From: CBDDFN01 sp965227065
GTDB lineage: Bacteria; Pseudomonadota; Alphaproteobacteria; SPJN01
DNA length: 64,000 nucleotides
NCBI GenBank assembly: GCA_965227065.1
Contig: CBDDFN010000020.1
Location: 310,001-374,000, forward strand
Direction of reading: 5' to 3'
The notes under the pieces were generated by a model, which was not told the origin of the DNA, did no database searches, and worked only from the letters and a program-made list of their open reading frames with translations. A program made the position numbers and the translations under genes. This document shows positions 7,312 to 16,506 of this stretch, one piece after another; position 1 is the first letter of the stretch, and every line of letters begins with the position of its first letter.

Positions 7312-9606
7312 GTGACGGTGCCTTTCGGTCGGTTCGGGCGTTCGCTCGGCGCAATCATCACGGTTTTGATGCTGGGTGCGATCCTCGCAGGCCTGCCGGT
7401 CGACGCGGCATGGTCGCAAACCGTCGATGAAATTCGCGTTGAAGGCAATGAACGGATCGAACCCGAAACCGTTCGCTCCTACATGGTCATCCGCGAAGGC
7501 GACCAATATGATGACGAACAGGTCGACCAATCGCTGAAATCACTGTTTGCCACCGGCTTGTTTGCCGATGTGGTGATCCGCCGTGACGAAACCGATCTGG
7601 TCGTTGTCGTGGTGGAAAACCCGATCATCAACCGCATCGCCTTTGAAGGAAACGACAATCTCGATGAAGAGCAATTGTCGGCCGAAGTGCGGCTTGGCCC
7701 CAGGGTGGTGTACACCCGCGCCCGTGTGCAGGCCGATGCCCAGCGCATTGTCGAATTGTACCGCCGGTCCGGCCGCTTCGCCGCAACCGTTGAACCCAAG
7801 ATCATTGAGCTGACCCAAAACCGGGTCGATCTGGTCTTTGAGATCAATGAAGGCCCGGTGACGGGCGTGCGCCGCATCAACTTTGTCGGCAACCGCAAAC
7901 ATTCCGACCGTGACCTGCGCGACGTCATCCTGACTGAGGAGACGCGCTGGTACCGCTTCCTGTCGTCCAATGATAGCTATGACCCCGACCGGGTGGCCTT
8001 CGACCGGGAACTTCTGCGCCGCTGGTATTTGCAGCGTGGCTATGCCGACTTCCGCGTGATTTCTGCTGTGGCCGAACTGACCCGTGACCGGACCGACTTT
8101 TACATCACCTTCACCGTGGAAGAGGGCGAGACCTACACAATCGGCGATGTCCGTGTTGAATCGGATATCACCTCGCTCAACCCCGGCACTTTGCGGACAC
8201 TGGTGCGCACCCAGCCCGGCTCGCTTTACAATGCCGATGAGATTGACAAATCGATCGAGGATATGACGCGGCTTGCCGGCACCATCGGTTACGCCTTTGT
8301 CGATATCCGCCCGCGCATCGACCGGGACCGTGAAAACCGCATCATCAACATCACCTATCAGGTCGATGAGAGCCCGCGTGTTTATGTCGAGCGTATCAAT
8401 ATTGTCGGCAACTCGCGGACGCTGGATCGCGTGATCCGCCGCGAATTCCGTCTGGCCGAAGGCGATGCCTTCAACGCCGTGCTGCTCGACCGGTCAAAAA
8501 CCCGGATCAATGCGCTGGGTTTCTTCAGCCGCGTTGATGTGACGACCGAAGACGGCTCGACCGAAGACCGCACGATCATCAATGTCGAAGTTGAAGAGCA
8601 ATCAACCGGCGAGCTGTCGATTGGTGCGGGCTTTAGCTCGGCGGCCTCCTTCGTGGCTGAATTGCGCGTGTCTGAGCGCAACCTTCTGGGCCGGGGCCAG
8701 CGGCTCAATGTTGGCCTGCTGGTCGGCTCGCTGCGTCAGGAAATTGATCTGAGCTTTACTGAGCCCTACTTCCTGGGGCGTGATCTGGCGGCGGGCTTTG
8801 ATCTGTTCCGCGTCTCAAACGACTTCCAGGACGAGGCGTCGTTTGACAGTTCTTCGACGGGGCTTGGCTTACGGATCGGCTTCCCGCTGACCGAATTCAT
8901 GACGCTGAACACACGCTATACGCTGCGCCGGGACAAGATCACCGATGTCGGAAACAGCGCCTCGATTGTGGTGCAGAACTCCGAAGGCACGTCGACCACA
9001 AGTTCAGTGGGCTATACGCTTAGCTTCAACAATCTGGATGACTTCAAACTGCCGACGCGCGGTTACCGCTTCTCGGTCAGTCAGGATTTTGCCGGATTGG
9101 GCGGAACCGAGCGTTACATCCGCACCGTGGTTAATTATGCCTTCTACCGCCAGCTGATCGACAAGGTGATTGCTGTGGCGCGGGTTGAAAATGGTTTGAT
9201 CTGGGGCATTGGTGATGATGTGCGGATTATCGACCGCTTCTTCCTTGGTCCCGATGATATTCGCGGCTTTGACCGTGCGGGTCTTGGTCCGCGCGATACG
9301 CTGACCGGCGATGGTCTGGGCGGCAACCTCTATTACAAATTTACCGGCGAAGTCACATTCCCGCTGGGCCTGCCAGAAGAGTTTGGCATTCGCGGTGCTG
9401 TGTTCTTTGATGGCGGTTCGCTGGCCTTCCTTGATGAGAAAGATCCCTCAATCGTGGATGTCGGTTCGCTGCGCATGTCGGCGGGTGTCGGCGTGTCGTG
9501 GGATTCACCGTTCGGTCCGATCCGGCTTGATTATGCCGAAGCCTTCCTCAAAGAAGAGTTTGACCGCACAGAGGCACTGCACTTCAGCTTCGGCACACGT
9601 TTCTAA
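7312..9606 (+). CDS. bamA: Outer membrane protein assembly factor BamA
   Basis: Omp85-family beta-barrel that inserts other beta-barrel proteins into the outer membrane. An N-terminal signal peptide (hydrophobic core around residues 14-30, ending near AAWSQ) precedes five POTRA repeats, of which DEIRVEGNERIEPETV begins the first and INIVGNSRTLDRVIRREF the last. The C-terminal barrel contains the GFDRAGLGPRD loop, equivalent to the conserved VRGF-type lid motif, and ends in the Phe-terminated strand HFSFGTRF. Length 764 is normal. The start is a GTG at 7312 behind GAGGGG. Other Bam parts in the window are BamE (61305-61814) and the periplasmic chaperone next door. Confidence 0.97.
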   Translation: MTVPFGRFGRSLGAIITVLMLGAILAGLPVDAAWSQTVDEIRVEGNERIEPETVRSYMVIREGDQYDDEQVDQSLKSLFATGLFADVVIRRDETDLVVVVVENPIINRIAFEGNDNLDEEQLSAEVRLGPRVVYTRARVQADAQRIVELYRRSGRFAATVEPKIIELTQNRVDLVFEINEGPVTGVRRINFVGNRKHSDRDLRDVILTEETRWYRFLSSNDSYDPDRVAFDRELLRRWYLQRGYADFRVISAVAELTRDRTDFYITFTVEEGETYTIGDVRVESDITSLNPGTLRTLVRTQPGSLYNADEIDKSIEDMTRLAGTIGYAFVDIRPRIDRDRENRIINITYQVDESPRVYVERINIVGNSRTLDRVIRREFRLAEGDAFNAVLLDRSKTRINALGFFSRVDVTTEDGSTEDRTIINVEVEEQSTGELSIGAGFSSAASFVAELRVSERNLLGRGQRLNVGLLVGSLRQEIDLSFTEPYFLGRDLAAGFDLFRVSNDFQDEASFDSSSTGLGLRIGFPLTEFMTLNTRYTLRRDKITDVGNSASIVVQNSEGTSTTSSVGYTLSFNNLDDFKLPTRGYRFSVSQDFAGLGGTERYIRTVVNYAFYRQLIDKVIAVARVENGLIWGIGDDVRIIDRFFLGPDDIRGFDRAGLGPRDTLTGDGLGGNLYYKFTGEVTFPLGLPEEFGIRGAVFFDGGSLAFLDEKDPSIVDVGSLRMSAGVGVSWDSPFGPIRLDYAEAFLKEEFDRTEALHFSFGTRF

Positions 9607-9660
9607 AAATTGGGGGCCTGTTGAGGGCCAACGCTTAAAAAATCCTGTAAGGAGGCAAAT

Positions 9661-10293
9661 ATGATTGTTTCTCGCTTGGCTGGCCTGATTGGCCTTGCCG
9701 CCCTGATCGCAACGCCGGTTCTGGCCCAGGAAGGCCGCTCCAGCGAAAGCGGCCCTGTGCCGCCGGCGCAAATCCTGACGATCGATCAGCAAGGTGTGGT
9801 TGGCGCTGCCGACGCCACCAAGAAAGCGGTTGAGAAGATTTCCGCCGCGCTTAAGCCGTCCGGCGACAAGGTGCGCTCGATGATGGAAGAGGGCCAAAAG
9901 AAAATCTCCGACTTCCAGCAAAAAGCCAATCTTCTGTCGGATGAGAAAAAGCAGCAGATCCAGGTGGAATTGCAGCAGCTTGAACAGCAGATCCAGACCG
10001 AGCGCCAGGTAGCGCAAGTCCGCTTTGAACTGGCCCGTCAGGACCTCGTCAAGCAAGTCTGGACCGAAGCCAGCACCATCGCCATCGAGATCATGAAGGC
10101 GCGCGGCGCCAACATGCTGCTTGAGCGCCGGTCAGTTCACCTGATTTCCGATTCCGAAGACATTTCGCAAGCCGTCGTCAATCGCCTGAATGCCAGCGGC
10201 AAGCAGTTCGACATCAAGATCCCGACGCGCGCCGAAGCTGAAAAAATGATTGCAGAGCGCCGCCAGGAAATGGAAGCGAACGTCCAAAACTAA
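9661..10293 (+). CDS. skp: OmpH/Skp-family periplasmic chaperone
   Basis: Periplasmic holding chaperone for unfolded outer-membrane proteins on their way to BamA. A signal peptide (residues 1-23, ending VLAQ) is followed by a short beta segment and long, heptad-rich, Gln/Lys/Glu-rich helices (for example around residues 75-125) that form the tentacles of Skp. At 210 residues it is longer than E. coli Skp (161), as is common in alphaproteobacteria. A strong AAGGAGG site lies before the ATG. It sits between bamA and lpxD, the standard order. Confidence 0.9.
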   Translation: MIVSRLAGLIGLAALIATPVLAQEGRSSESGPVPPAQILTIDQQGVVGAADATKKAVEKISAALKPSGDKVRSMMEEGQKKISDFQQKANLLSDEKKQQIQVELQQLEQQIQTERQVAQVRFELARQDLVKQVWTEASTIAIEIMKARGANMLLERRSVHLISDSEDISQAVVNRLNASGKQFDIKIPTRAEAEKMIAERRQEMEANVQN

Positions 10294-10329
10294 GCAGCAT
10301 CAGTCTGCGCAAACAGGGGAGGGAGCGAG

Positions 10330-11355
10330 GTGGCTGATCCACGCTTCTTCAACCGCCAGGGCCCGTTCACACTCGGCCAGATTGCCTCCATCTGCGATGG
10401 CACGCTGGCCGAGGGAACAAATGCCGAGGCATTGATCAATGATGTCGGGGCGCTGGCCGAGGCCGAGCCCGGATCGGTGAGCTTTTTCCTCAATCCCAAA
10501 AAATATGGCGAGGCGCTCAGCGCGACCAAGGCCGATGCGGTGATTGTTCATGCCGATCAAGCGGCCCGGGTGCCGGACGGCAAGGCCGTCATTTTGGCGG
10601 ACAATCCCCACAAGGCCTATGCGCTCACCGCGCAGGCCTTTTATCCGCGTGGTGAAAGCGCGCCGGGCATCTCCCCGCATGCGGTTATTGATGACAGCGC
10701 CACGCTAGGCGAGGGGCTGACCATTGCGCCCGGCGTTGTGGTCGAAGCCGGTGCCGAGATCGGCGATGGTACGGTCATCGGCGCCAATACGGTTGTCGGC
10801 CGCAACGTGAAAATTGGCCGGGACTGCTGGTTTGGACCGCAAGTCTCGCTCAGCCATTGTCTGATCGGCGACCGGGTGGTGATCCATACCGGTGCGCGCA
10901 TCGGCCAGGACGGGTTTGGCTTTGCCATTGATCTGGCCGGTCATGTCGGCTTGCCGCAACTGGGCCGCGTCATCATTCAGGATGGCGTCAATATCGGAGC
11001 CAATAGCTGCGTTGATCGCGGCGCGGGTGAAGACACGGTCATTGGTGAGGGCAGCTATATCGACAATCTTGTGCAGATTGGCCACAATTGCACAATAGGT
11101 CGGCACTGCGCGATTTCGGGCCATGTGGGGCTTTCGGGATCGGTGGTGCTCGGCGATTACGTGGCCATTGGGGGCGGCGCTGGATTGGCAGATCATGTCA
11201 CCATCGGAACGGGTGCTCAGGTCGGCGCCCGCGCAGGCGTCATGCGGGATGTCGAGCCGGGAACGCAGGTTCTGGGAATTCCTGCCATGCCGATCCGGCA
11301 ATTCTTCCGGCAAGTGGCCGCGCTCAACAAACTTGCGGGCGTGAAGGGACGATAG
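10330..11355 (+). CDS. lpxD: UDP-3-O-acyl-glucosamine N-acyltransferase
   Basis: Third enzyme of lipid A synthesis: transfers a hydroxyacyl chain from acyl-ACP to the 2-amino group of UDP-3-O-acylglucosamine. The N-terminal uridine-binding domain (about residues 1-100) is followed by hexapeptide repeats of the left-handed beta helix, such as IGDGTVIGANTVV and IGRHCAISGHVG. The catalytic His region is DNLVQIGHNCTIG. Length 341 matches the family. The start is a GTG at 10330 downstream of GGGAGGG. fabZ begins two bases after its stop codon. Confidence 0.96.
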   Translation: MADPRFFNRQGPFTLGQIASICDGTLAEGTNAEALINDVGALAEAEPGSVSFFLNPKKYGEALSATKADAVIVHADQAARVPDGKAVILADNPHKAYALTAQAFYPRGESAPGISPHAVIDDSATLGEGLTIAPGVVVEAGAEIGDGTVIGANTVVGRNVKIGRDCWFGPQVSLSHCLIGDRVVIHTGARIGQDGFGFAIDLAGHVGLPQLGRVIIQDGVNIGANSCVDRGAGEDTVIGEGSYIDNLVQIGHNCTIGRHCAISGHVGLSGSVVLGDYVAIGGGAGLADHVTIGTGAQVGARAGVMRDVEPGTQVLGIPAMPIRQFFRQVAALNKLAGVKGR

Positions 11356-11356
11356 A

Positions 11357-11827
11357 ATGAGCGAAGATGTGACAGGGGCGCTGGATACCATTGATGTTCT
11401 GAAAATTATGGAACATCTGCCTCATCGTTATCCGTTTTTGCTGGTCGACAAGATCATCGAGATTGATGGCGATCAAAGCGCCATCGGTATCAAGAATGTC
11501 ACGATCAATGAACCGTACTTCCAGGGCCACTTTCCCGGCATGCCGGTCATGCCCGGTGTGCTGATCGTTGAGGCGATGGCCCAGACATCCGGGGCGGTTG
11601 TTGTGCATGCGCTCAAAAAGGCGGGCAACCGCAAAGTGTTTTTCATGACGGTCGACAAATGCCGTTTCCGCAAACCGGTGGTGCCGGGCGACCAGCTGCA
11701 CATCCATGTCACCAAATTGCGGGGACGCGGGCAGGTCTGGAAATTCAAGGGCGAGGCCAAGGTGAACGGCGTGCTGGTGGCCGAGGCGGAGTATGGCGCC
11801 ATGATTATCGATGACGAGGACGCATAA
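11357..11827 (+). CDS. fabZ: 3-hydroxyacyl-ACP dehydratase FabZ
   Basis: Hot-dog-fold dehydratase of fatty acid elongation; removes water from beta-hydroxyacyl-ACP. The active-site stretch FQGHFPGMPVMPGVLIVEA holds the catalytic His and, further on, the catalytic Glu. RYPFLLVDKI near the N-terminus is also typical. At 156 residues it is normal. It competes with LpxA and LpxD for 3-hydroxyacyl-ACP, which explains its place between them. Confidence 0.97.
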   Translation: MSEDVTGALDTIDVLKIMEHLPHRYPFLLVDKIIEIDGDQSAIGIKNVTINEPYFQGHFPGMPVMPGVLIVEAMAQTSGAVVVHALKKAGNRKVFFMTVDKCRFRKPVVPGDQLHIHVTKLRGRGQVWKFKGEAKVNGVLVAEAEYGAMIIDDEDA

Positions 11828-11832
11828 AGCCC

Positions 11833-12630
11833 ATGTCGATCCATCCAACCGCGATTGTTGAAGACGGCGCCACACTGGGCGCCGATGTCGTCATTGGGCC
11901 TTTTTGTCATGTGGGCGGTTCGGTCAGCCTGGATGACGGGGTGCGGTTGCACTCCCATGTGGTGATCGGCGGCAAGACGCAAATCGGCGCGCGGACCGAA
12001 ATCTTTCCCTTTGCCTCAATCGGGCTGCAACCCCAGGACCTGAAATTTTCGGGCGAGGAAACGAGCCTCGTCATCGGCACCGACAATACGATCCGCGAAT
12101 ATGTCACCATGAACCCCGGGACCGCCCATGGGAAGAAAGAAACCCGTATCGGCAATCACGGCCTGTTCATGGCGTGCAGCCATGTCGCCCATGATTGCGA
12201 GTTGGGTGATCATGTCATTCTGGCGAACTCGGTTGCCATTGCGGGGCATTGCACGCTGGGTGATTACGCCATCTTTGGTGGTCTGTCGGCCATTCACCAG
12301 TTTGGCCGGGTTGGGCCGCATGCCTTTATCGGCGGGGCGTCGGGCATTGACGGGGATGTCATTCCCTTTGGCATGGCAATCGGCAACCGGGCAGCGCTGG
12401 CCGGTCTTAATCTGATCGGGCTCAAGCGCCGGGGCTTTGAGCGCGCCACCATCCGCGCCCTGCGGGAAGTTTTTGACACGATCTTTCTGGCGCCTGAAGG
12501 CACGCTTCATGAGCGTGCGCAAAGCGTTCGGGATGCCGGTGTCGAGGATGAGCATGTCGCCGCGCTGGTGGATTTTGTGCTGGCTGACAAAAGCCGGCCC
12601 TTGTGCCTGCCCGCCAAGGCGGGAGGGTGA
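11833..12630 (+). CDS. lpxA: UDP-N-acetylglucosamine O-acyltransferase
   Basis: First committed step of lipid A synthesis: acylation of UDP-GlcNAc at the 3-OH using hydroxyacyl-ACP. The protein is a left-handed beta helix of hexapeptide repeats (IHPTAIVEDGATLGADV, IGPFCHVGG) with the catalytic His in the CSHVAHDCELGDHV region and a C-terminal helical domain from about residue 195. Length 265 compares with 262 in E. coli. It lies 6 bases after fabZ and 3 bases before the next gene. Confidence 0.97.
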   Translation: MSIHPTAIVEDGATLGADVVIGPFCHVGGSVSLDDGVRLHSHVVIGGKTQIGARTEIFPFASIGLQPQDLKFSGEETSLVIGTDNTIREYVTMNPGTAHGKKETRIGNHGLFMACSHVAHDCELGDHVILANSVAIAGHCTLGDYAIFGGLSAIHQFGRVGPHAFIGGASGIDGDVIPFGMAIGNRAALAGLNLIGLKRRGFERATIRALREVFDTIFLAPEGTLHERAQSVRDAGVEDEHVAALVDFVLADKSRPLCLPAKAGG

Positions 12631-12633
12631 GCG

Positions 12634-13053
12634 ATGAGCCACGGGATCCAGCGTCTGGGCATTCTGGCCGGTGGCGGTTCTGAGCCGGCTGAATTCGCGC
12701 AAATCTGCATCAAAGCGGATTTGCCCATCGTTCTGATCGGCCTGAAAGGCTATGCCGAGCCGGTCCATTTTGACGGGCTGCCGCACGACATTGTCGGCAT
12801 CGGTCAACTCAAGGTCTTTTTGAAACTGCTCAAACCGGCCAGCCATGTATCGTTTGTTGGCGAGATCAATGAAATGCCCAGCATGTCCAAGGTCCGCATG
12901 GACACCAAGGCGATGCTGATGGCACCGAAACTGATGAAGGCAGTGAGCGGCGGCCGCGATTCGATGCGCGATTTTGCCTATGGATTTGCGGCTGATCAGG
13001 GCCTCACCATCATTTCCCCCAATAAGGTCAAAGCCGCGCTCGGCGCGGAGTGA
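12634..13053 (+). CDS. LpxI N-terminal-domain-only paralogue
   Basis: A 139-residue protein that aligns only with the N-terminal domain of LpxI. It has the same LGILAGGGSEPAEFAQ opening and PIVLIGLKGYAEP, HVSFVGEIN, MDTKAMLMAPKLMKAV, DSMRDFAYGFAADQGL and IISPNKV blocks as residues 1-130 of the full protein that follows. The C-terminal catalytic domain (LpxI_C/DUF1009) is missing, and no remnant follows: the next start codon is four bases after this stop. It has its own ribosome site (GGGAGGG before the ATG) and intact codon use, so it does not look like a decaying copy. A regulatory or structural partner of LpxI is possible; function is unknown. Confidence 0.85.
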   Translation: MSHGIQRLGILAGGGSEPAEFAQICIKADLPIVLIGLKGYAEPVHFDGLPHDIVGIGQLKVFLKLLKPASHVSFVGEINEMPSMSKVRMDTKAMLMAPKLMKAVSGGRDSMRDFAYGFAADQGLTIISPNKVKAALGAE

Positions 13054-13056
13054 GCC

Positions 13057-13896
13057 ATGGCGCCGATCCGCAAATTGGCGATCCTGGCGGGCGGTGGTTC
13101 ACTGCCCGCCCGGATTGCACAGGCGGCAAAAGCAGCCAATGTGCCGATTGTCCTGATCGGGCTCGACGGCTTTGGGGAGGCCGACCAGCTTGGTTCCGAC
13201 ATTGCGGGATGGATCGGTCTGGGTGAAATCAAAAAAGCGCTTGGCTTGATTGGCGATGCCAGCCATCTGGTTTTTGCCGGCAAGGTGGCGCGGCCTGACC
13301 TCAAATCGCTCAAGCTTGATTCCAAAGGCCTCATGCTGATGCCGCGCATTGCCAAGGCCGCCGCCAAAGGCGATGGCGCGCTGCTCGATACGGTGCGGGA
13401 TTTCGCGCAAGAGCAAGGCTTTGAAATTCTGTCGCCTGCCGACATTCTGGGCCAGCTTGAATCAACCGCGGGTCCCTATGGCCGGCATGCCCCTGACAAG
13501 GCCGCCCTGGCCGATATCGCCAAGGGGGTTGAGGCTGCCCGCGCTATCGGAGCGCTCGACATTGCGCAAGGCGCGGTGGTCTGTGAAGGGCTGGTGCTGG
13601 CGCTGGAGGCGGCTGAAGGCACTGATGCCATGCTGGGCCGCGTTCCCGCATTGCCGGTTGAGCTGCGCGGCACACCCGACGCCCGGCGCGGGGTTCTGGT
13701 CAAGGTTGCCAAACCCATTCAGGACAAAAGGCTTGATCAGCCCACCATTGGGCCCGATACGGTGCGGGCGGCCGCTCAGGCGGGGTTGGCCGGGATCGCG
13801 CTGGAAGCCGGCGCGGGGCTGGTGATTGACCGCGAAGAAGCCGTCACGCTGGCCGACAAGCTTGGCCTGTTCATTTACGGGATCGACCTGTCATGA
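13057..13896 (+). CDS. lpxI: UDP-2,3-diacylglucosamine diphosphatase LpxI
   Basis: Hydrolyses UDP-2,3-diacylglucosamine to lipid X and UMP; LpxI replaces the unrelated LpxH in alphaproteobacteria. The 279 residues are full length: N-domain 1-130 (LAILAGGGSLPARIA, LIGLDGFGE, DSKGLMLMPRIAK) and C-domain from about 135, with QGAVVCEGLVLALEAAEGTD, GVLVKVAKP and the acidic IQDKRLDQPTIGPDTV block at 221-236, the region that carries the catalytic Asp in the Caulobacter enzyme. It follows the N-domain paralogue by 4 bases and overlaps lpxB by 4 bases (ATGA). Confidence 0.95.
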   Translation: MAPIRKLAILAGGGSLPARIAQAAKAANVPIVLIGLDGFGEADQLGSDIAGWIGLGEIKKALGLIGDASHLVFAGKVARPDLKSLKLDSKGLMLMPRIAKAAAKGDGALLDTVRDFAQEQGFEILSPADILGQLESTAGPYGRHAPDKAALADIAKGVEAARAIGALDIAQGAVVCEGLVLALEAAEGTDAMLGRVPALPVELRGTPDARRGVLVKVAKPIQDKRLDQPTIGPDTVRAAAQAGLAGIALEAGAGLVIDREEAVTLADKLGLFIYGIDLS

Positions 13897-15068
13897 GTGA
13901 GCCGATCCGCCTGTTCCTCGCCTGTGGGGAGCCCTCAGGCGATATTTTGGCGGCCGAACTTGTGAAAGCCCTGCGCGGGCTGACGGACCGGCCGGTCGAC
14001 TTGCTCGGCGTTGGCGGGGCCAATCTTGAAGCGCTGGGTCTGGAAAGCCTGTTTCCCATGGAAGAGCTGACCGTCATGGGGCTGGCCGAAGTTTTGCCGC
14101 GCATCCCCAATCTGCTCAAGCGGATCGGCCAGACGGCCGAGGCTGCCATTGCGCTCAAACCCGACATGGTGCTCAGCGTCGACAGTCCCGACTTCGGCTT
14201 TCGCGTGCAAAAGCGCATCGCCCGGCGCGCGCCCGATCTGACGAGGGTCCATTTTGTGGCTCCCACCGTCTGGGCCTGGCGGCAGGGCCGGGCCAAGGCT
14301 ATGGCGGACTATCTTGATGCGGTTTTGACGCTCCTGCCGTTTGAGCCGGCCTTTTTTGAAACGGTCGGTCTTAAAGCCATTCATGTCGGCCATCCGGTGG
14401 TTGATCGGGGCCGGGACTTCAAACAGCTTGCGCCGCACTTCCGGGCAGATCGGGGCATTGGTTCCGATCAGCCGGTGCTTGTTATCCTGCCGGGCAGCCG
14501 CCGGGGGGAGATCAAACGCCATATGCCCGTCTTTGGCGAGGCGGTGGCACAGCTCGCCAAACAAAACCCCGATCTGGCTTTTGTTCTGCCGACCCTGCCG
14601 CATTTGAAACCCGCGCTGGAAGAGGCGCTCGCCTCATGGCCCGTTAAAGTGCATCTCACCATTGACGAGGCAGGCAAATGGTCGGCCTTTCATGCCGGGA
14701 CGGCAGCGCTCGCCGCATCAGGCACGGTGTCGCTGGAACTGACGGTGGCCCGCTGTCCGACCGTGGTGGCCTACAAGGTCAATCCGCTGACCGCCATGGT
14801 GCTGCGCCGTATGCTCAAGATCGATTATGCCTCGATCACCAATCTGATCTTGAACGAAGAAGTGCTGCCCGAATTCATTCAGGAGAATTTCACCGCCGCC
14901 AATCTGGTTGAGGCAGTGTCGGGCTTGCTGAATGATGATGCCTTGCGCGCCAAACAGCTCGACCGCATCGGTGAGGCGCTGGAAGCCCTGGGCGAGGGCG
15001 GGCCATCCCCGGCCGAGCGTGCCGCCCAGGCGGTTCTGGAGATGATCGACCACAAAAAAGGGGCCTGA
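13893..15068 (+). CDS. lpxB: Lipid-A-disaccharide synthase
   Basis: Glycosyltransferase (GT19) that joins lipid X to UDP-2,3-diacylglucosamine to form the lipid A disaccharide at the inner face of the membrane. Signatures are the N-terminal ACGEPSGDILAAELVKAL, VDSPDFGFRVQKR, VAPTVWAWRQGRAKAM, ILPGSRRGEI and AASGTVSLELTVARCPTVV. Length 391 is normal. Translation is probably coupled to lpxI by the ATGA overlap. The gene closes the envelope cluster; a bidirectional terminator overlaps its stop codon. Confidence 0.97.
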   Translation: MSEPIRLFLACGEPSGDILAAELVKALRGLTDRPVDLLGVGGANLEALGLESLFPMEELTVMGLAEVLPRIPNLLKRIGQTAEAAIALKPDMVLSVDSPDFGFRVQKRIARRAPDLTRVHFVAPTVWAWRQGRAKAMADYLDAVLTLLPFEPAFFETVGLKAIHVGHPVVDRGRDFKQLAPHFRADRGIGSDQPVLVILPGSRRGEIKRHMPVFGEAVAQLAKQNPDLAFVLPTLPHLKPALEEALASWPVKVHLTIDEAGKWSAFHAGTAALAASGTVSLELTVARCPTVVAYKVNPLTAMVLRRMLKIDYASITNLILNEEVLPEFIQENFTAANLVEAVSGLLNDDALRAKQLDRIGEALEALGEGGPSPAERAAQAVLEMIDHKKGA

Positions 15069-15080
15069 GCGGCCCCTTTT
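15056..15080. terminator. Bidirectional terminator between lpxB and gltA
   Basis: Perfect inverted repeat AAAAGGGGCC (15056-15065), loop TGAGC, GGCCCCTTTT (15071-15080). Reading plus it gives a GC stem followed by TTTT; reading minus it gives a stem followed by six T. It lies between convergent lpxB and gltA and includes the lpxB stop codon. Confidence 0.85.
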
Positions 15081-15103
15081 CATCGTCTGACTTGTGTCAG
15101 GGC

Positions 15104-16396
15104 TTAGCGGTTGGTCACCGGCACATAATCGCGCTGGGTGGCACCGGTATAGAGCTGACGGGGCCGGCCGATTTTCTGGCTGGGATCCGTCATCATTTCG
15201 TTCCACTGGGCGATCCAGCCAACCGTACGGGCGAGCGCAAAGATCACGGTGAACATGGTCGTGGGGAAGCCAAGCGCATTCAGAATAATGCCCGAATAGA
15301 AGTCGACATTCGGATAAAGCTTCTTCTCGACGAAATATTCGTCTTCCAGCGCGATTTTCTCCAGTTCCTGGGCAACCGCCAGGATCGGATTTTCGCGAAT
15401 GCCAAGCTCGTCCAGCACTTCATGCGCAGTCGCTTGCATCACCTTGGCGCGCGGATCGTAATTCTTGTAGACCCGGTGGCCAAAGCCCATCAGGCGGAAC
15501 GGATCGGACTTGTCTTTCGCGCGGGCGACATATTCAGGAATGCGGTCGACCGTACCGATTTCGTTGAGCATGTTGAGCGCGGCTTCGTTCGCACCGCCAT
15601 GGGCGGGACCCCACAGACATGCAATGCCCGCAGCGATACAGGCGAACGGGTTGGCCCCCGACGAGCCCGCGAGACGAACGGTCGAGGTCGACGCGTTTTG
15701 TTCGTGATCGGCGTGCAGGATGAACACCCGGTCCATCGCCTTGGCGAGCACGGGATTGACCTTGTAGTCCTCGCACGGCACCGAGAAGCACATGCGCAAA
15801 AAGTCTTCAGACCGGGTGAGGCCGTTGGAGGGATAAACGAAGGGCTGGCCGACCGAATATTTATAGGCCATGGCCGCAATTGTCGGCATTTTGGACACGA
15901 TGCGATAGCTCGCCACCATGCGCTGGTGGGGATCATCAATGTCGGTCGAGTCGTGATAGAACGCCGACAGGGCGCCCACCACACCGACCATGATCGCCAT
16001 CGGGTGCGCGTCGCGGCGGAAGCCCGAGAAGAAGCGGTTCAGCTGCTCATGCACCATGGTGTGATAGGTGGTGTCATGACGGAACTTGTCGAGCTCTTCC
16101 TTGCTCGGCAACTCGCCATACAAAAGCAGATAGGACACTTCGGAGAAGTCGCTTTGCTCGGCCAGCTGATCGATCGGATAGCCGCGATGAAGCAAGATGC
16201 CCGCATCACCGTCAATATAGGTGATTTTAGATTCACAGCTCGCCGTCGAGGTGAAGCCCGGATCATAGGTGAACTGGCCGGTCTGGGCGTAAAGCTTGCG
16301 AATATCAATCACGGACGGGCCGGTTGAGCCCTCCATCACATCAAACGTAACATCGCTTCCGGCCGTCGCAAGTGTGGCGGTCGTATTCTCTGACAT
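15104..16396 (-). CDS. gltA: Citrate synthase (hexameric type)
   Basis: Condenses acetyl-CoA with oxaloacetate, entry to the TCA cycle. It has the GltA pattern: short N-terminal beta region (DVMEGSTGPSVIDIRKLY), IDGDAGILLHRGYPID, catalytic His in LHADHEQNASTSTVRL, the WGPAHGGANEAAL block and GFGHRVYKNYDPRA with the second His. Length 430 is typical of the NADH-regulated type. Start: ATG at 16396 with AAGGACGAG upstream; a longer open frame to 16501 is unlikely to be translated. A sigma-70-like promoter lies about 110 bases upstream. gltX lies 178 bases away on the same strand. Confidence 0.97.
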   Translation of the reverse strand: MSENTTATLATAGSDVTFDVMEGSTGPSVIDIRKLYAQTGQFTYDPGFTSTASCESKITYIDGDAGILLHRGYPIDQLAEQSDFSEVSYLLLYGELPSKEELDKFRHDTTYHTMVHEQLNRFFSGFRRDAHPMAIMVGVVGALSAFYHDSTDIDDPHQRMVASYRIVSKMPTIAAMAYKYSVGQPFVYPSNGLTRSEDFLRMCFSVPCEDYKVNPVLAKAMDRVFILHADHEQNASTSTVRLAGSSGANPFACIAAGIACLWGPAHGGANEAALNMLNEIGTVDRIPEYVARAKDKSDPFRLMGFGHRVYKNYDPRAKVMQATAHEVLDELGIRENPILAVAQELEKIALEDEYFVEKKLYPNVDFYSGIILNALGFPTTMFTVIFALARTVGWIAQWNEMMTDPSQKIGRPRQLYTGATQRDYVPVTNR

Positions 16397-16506
16397 GTGA
16401 TCTCGTCCTTCATTTTGGTTTGGTCCAGGCCTTTGCACCTGAGGAGGGCCCGGTTGGTGGCGAAGCGTGCATGTGGGTGCAAGCCTGCCGAAATGGATCA
16501 TGGGGG

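Noticed and set aside
12634..13053. Idea that the short LpxI gene is a frameshifted or truncated pseudogene
   Set aside because: No C-domain remnant follows, the stop is 4 bases before an independent start, and the ribosome site and codon use are sound.
15092..16327. Open frame of 411 codons antisense to gltA
   Set aside because: Shadow of the citrate synthase gene; the composition (Arg/His-rich) is typical of antisense frames in GC-rich DNA.
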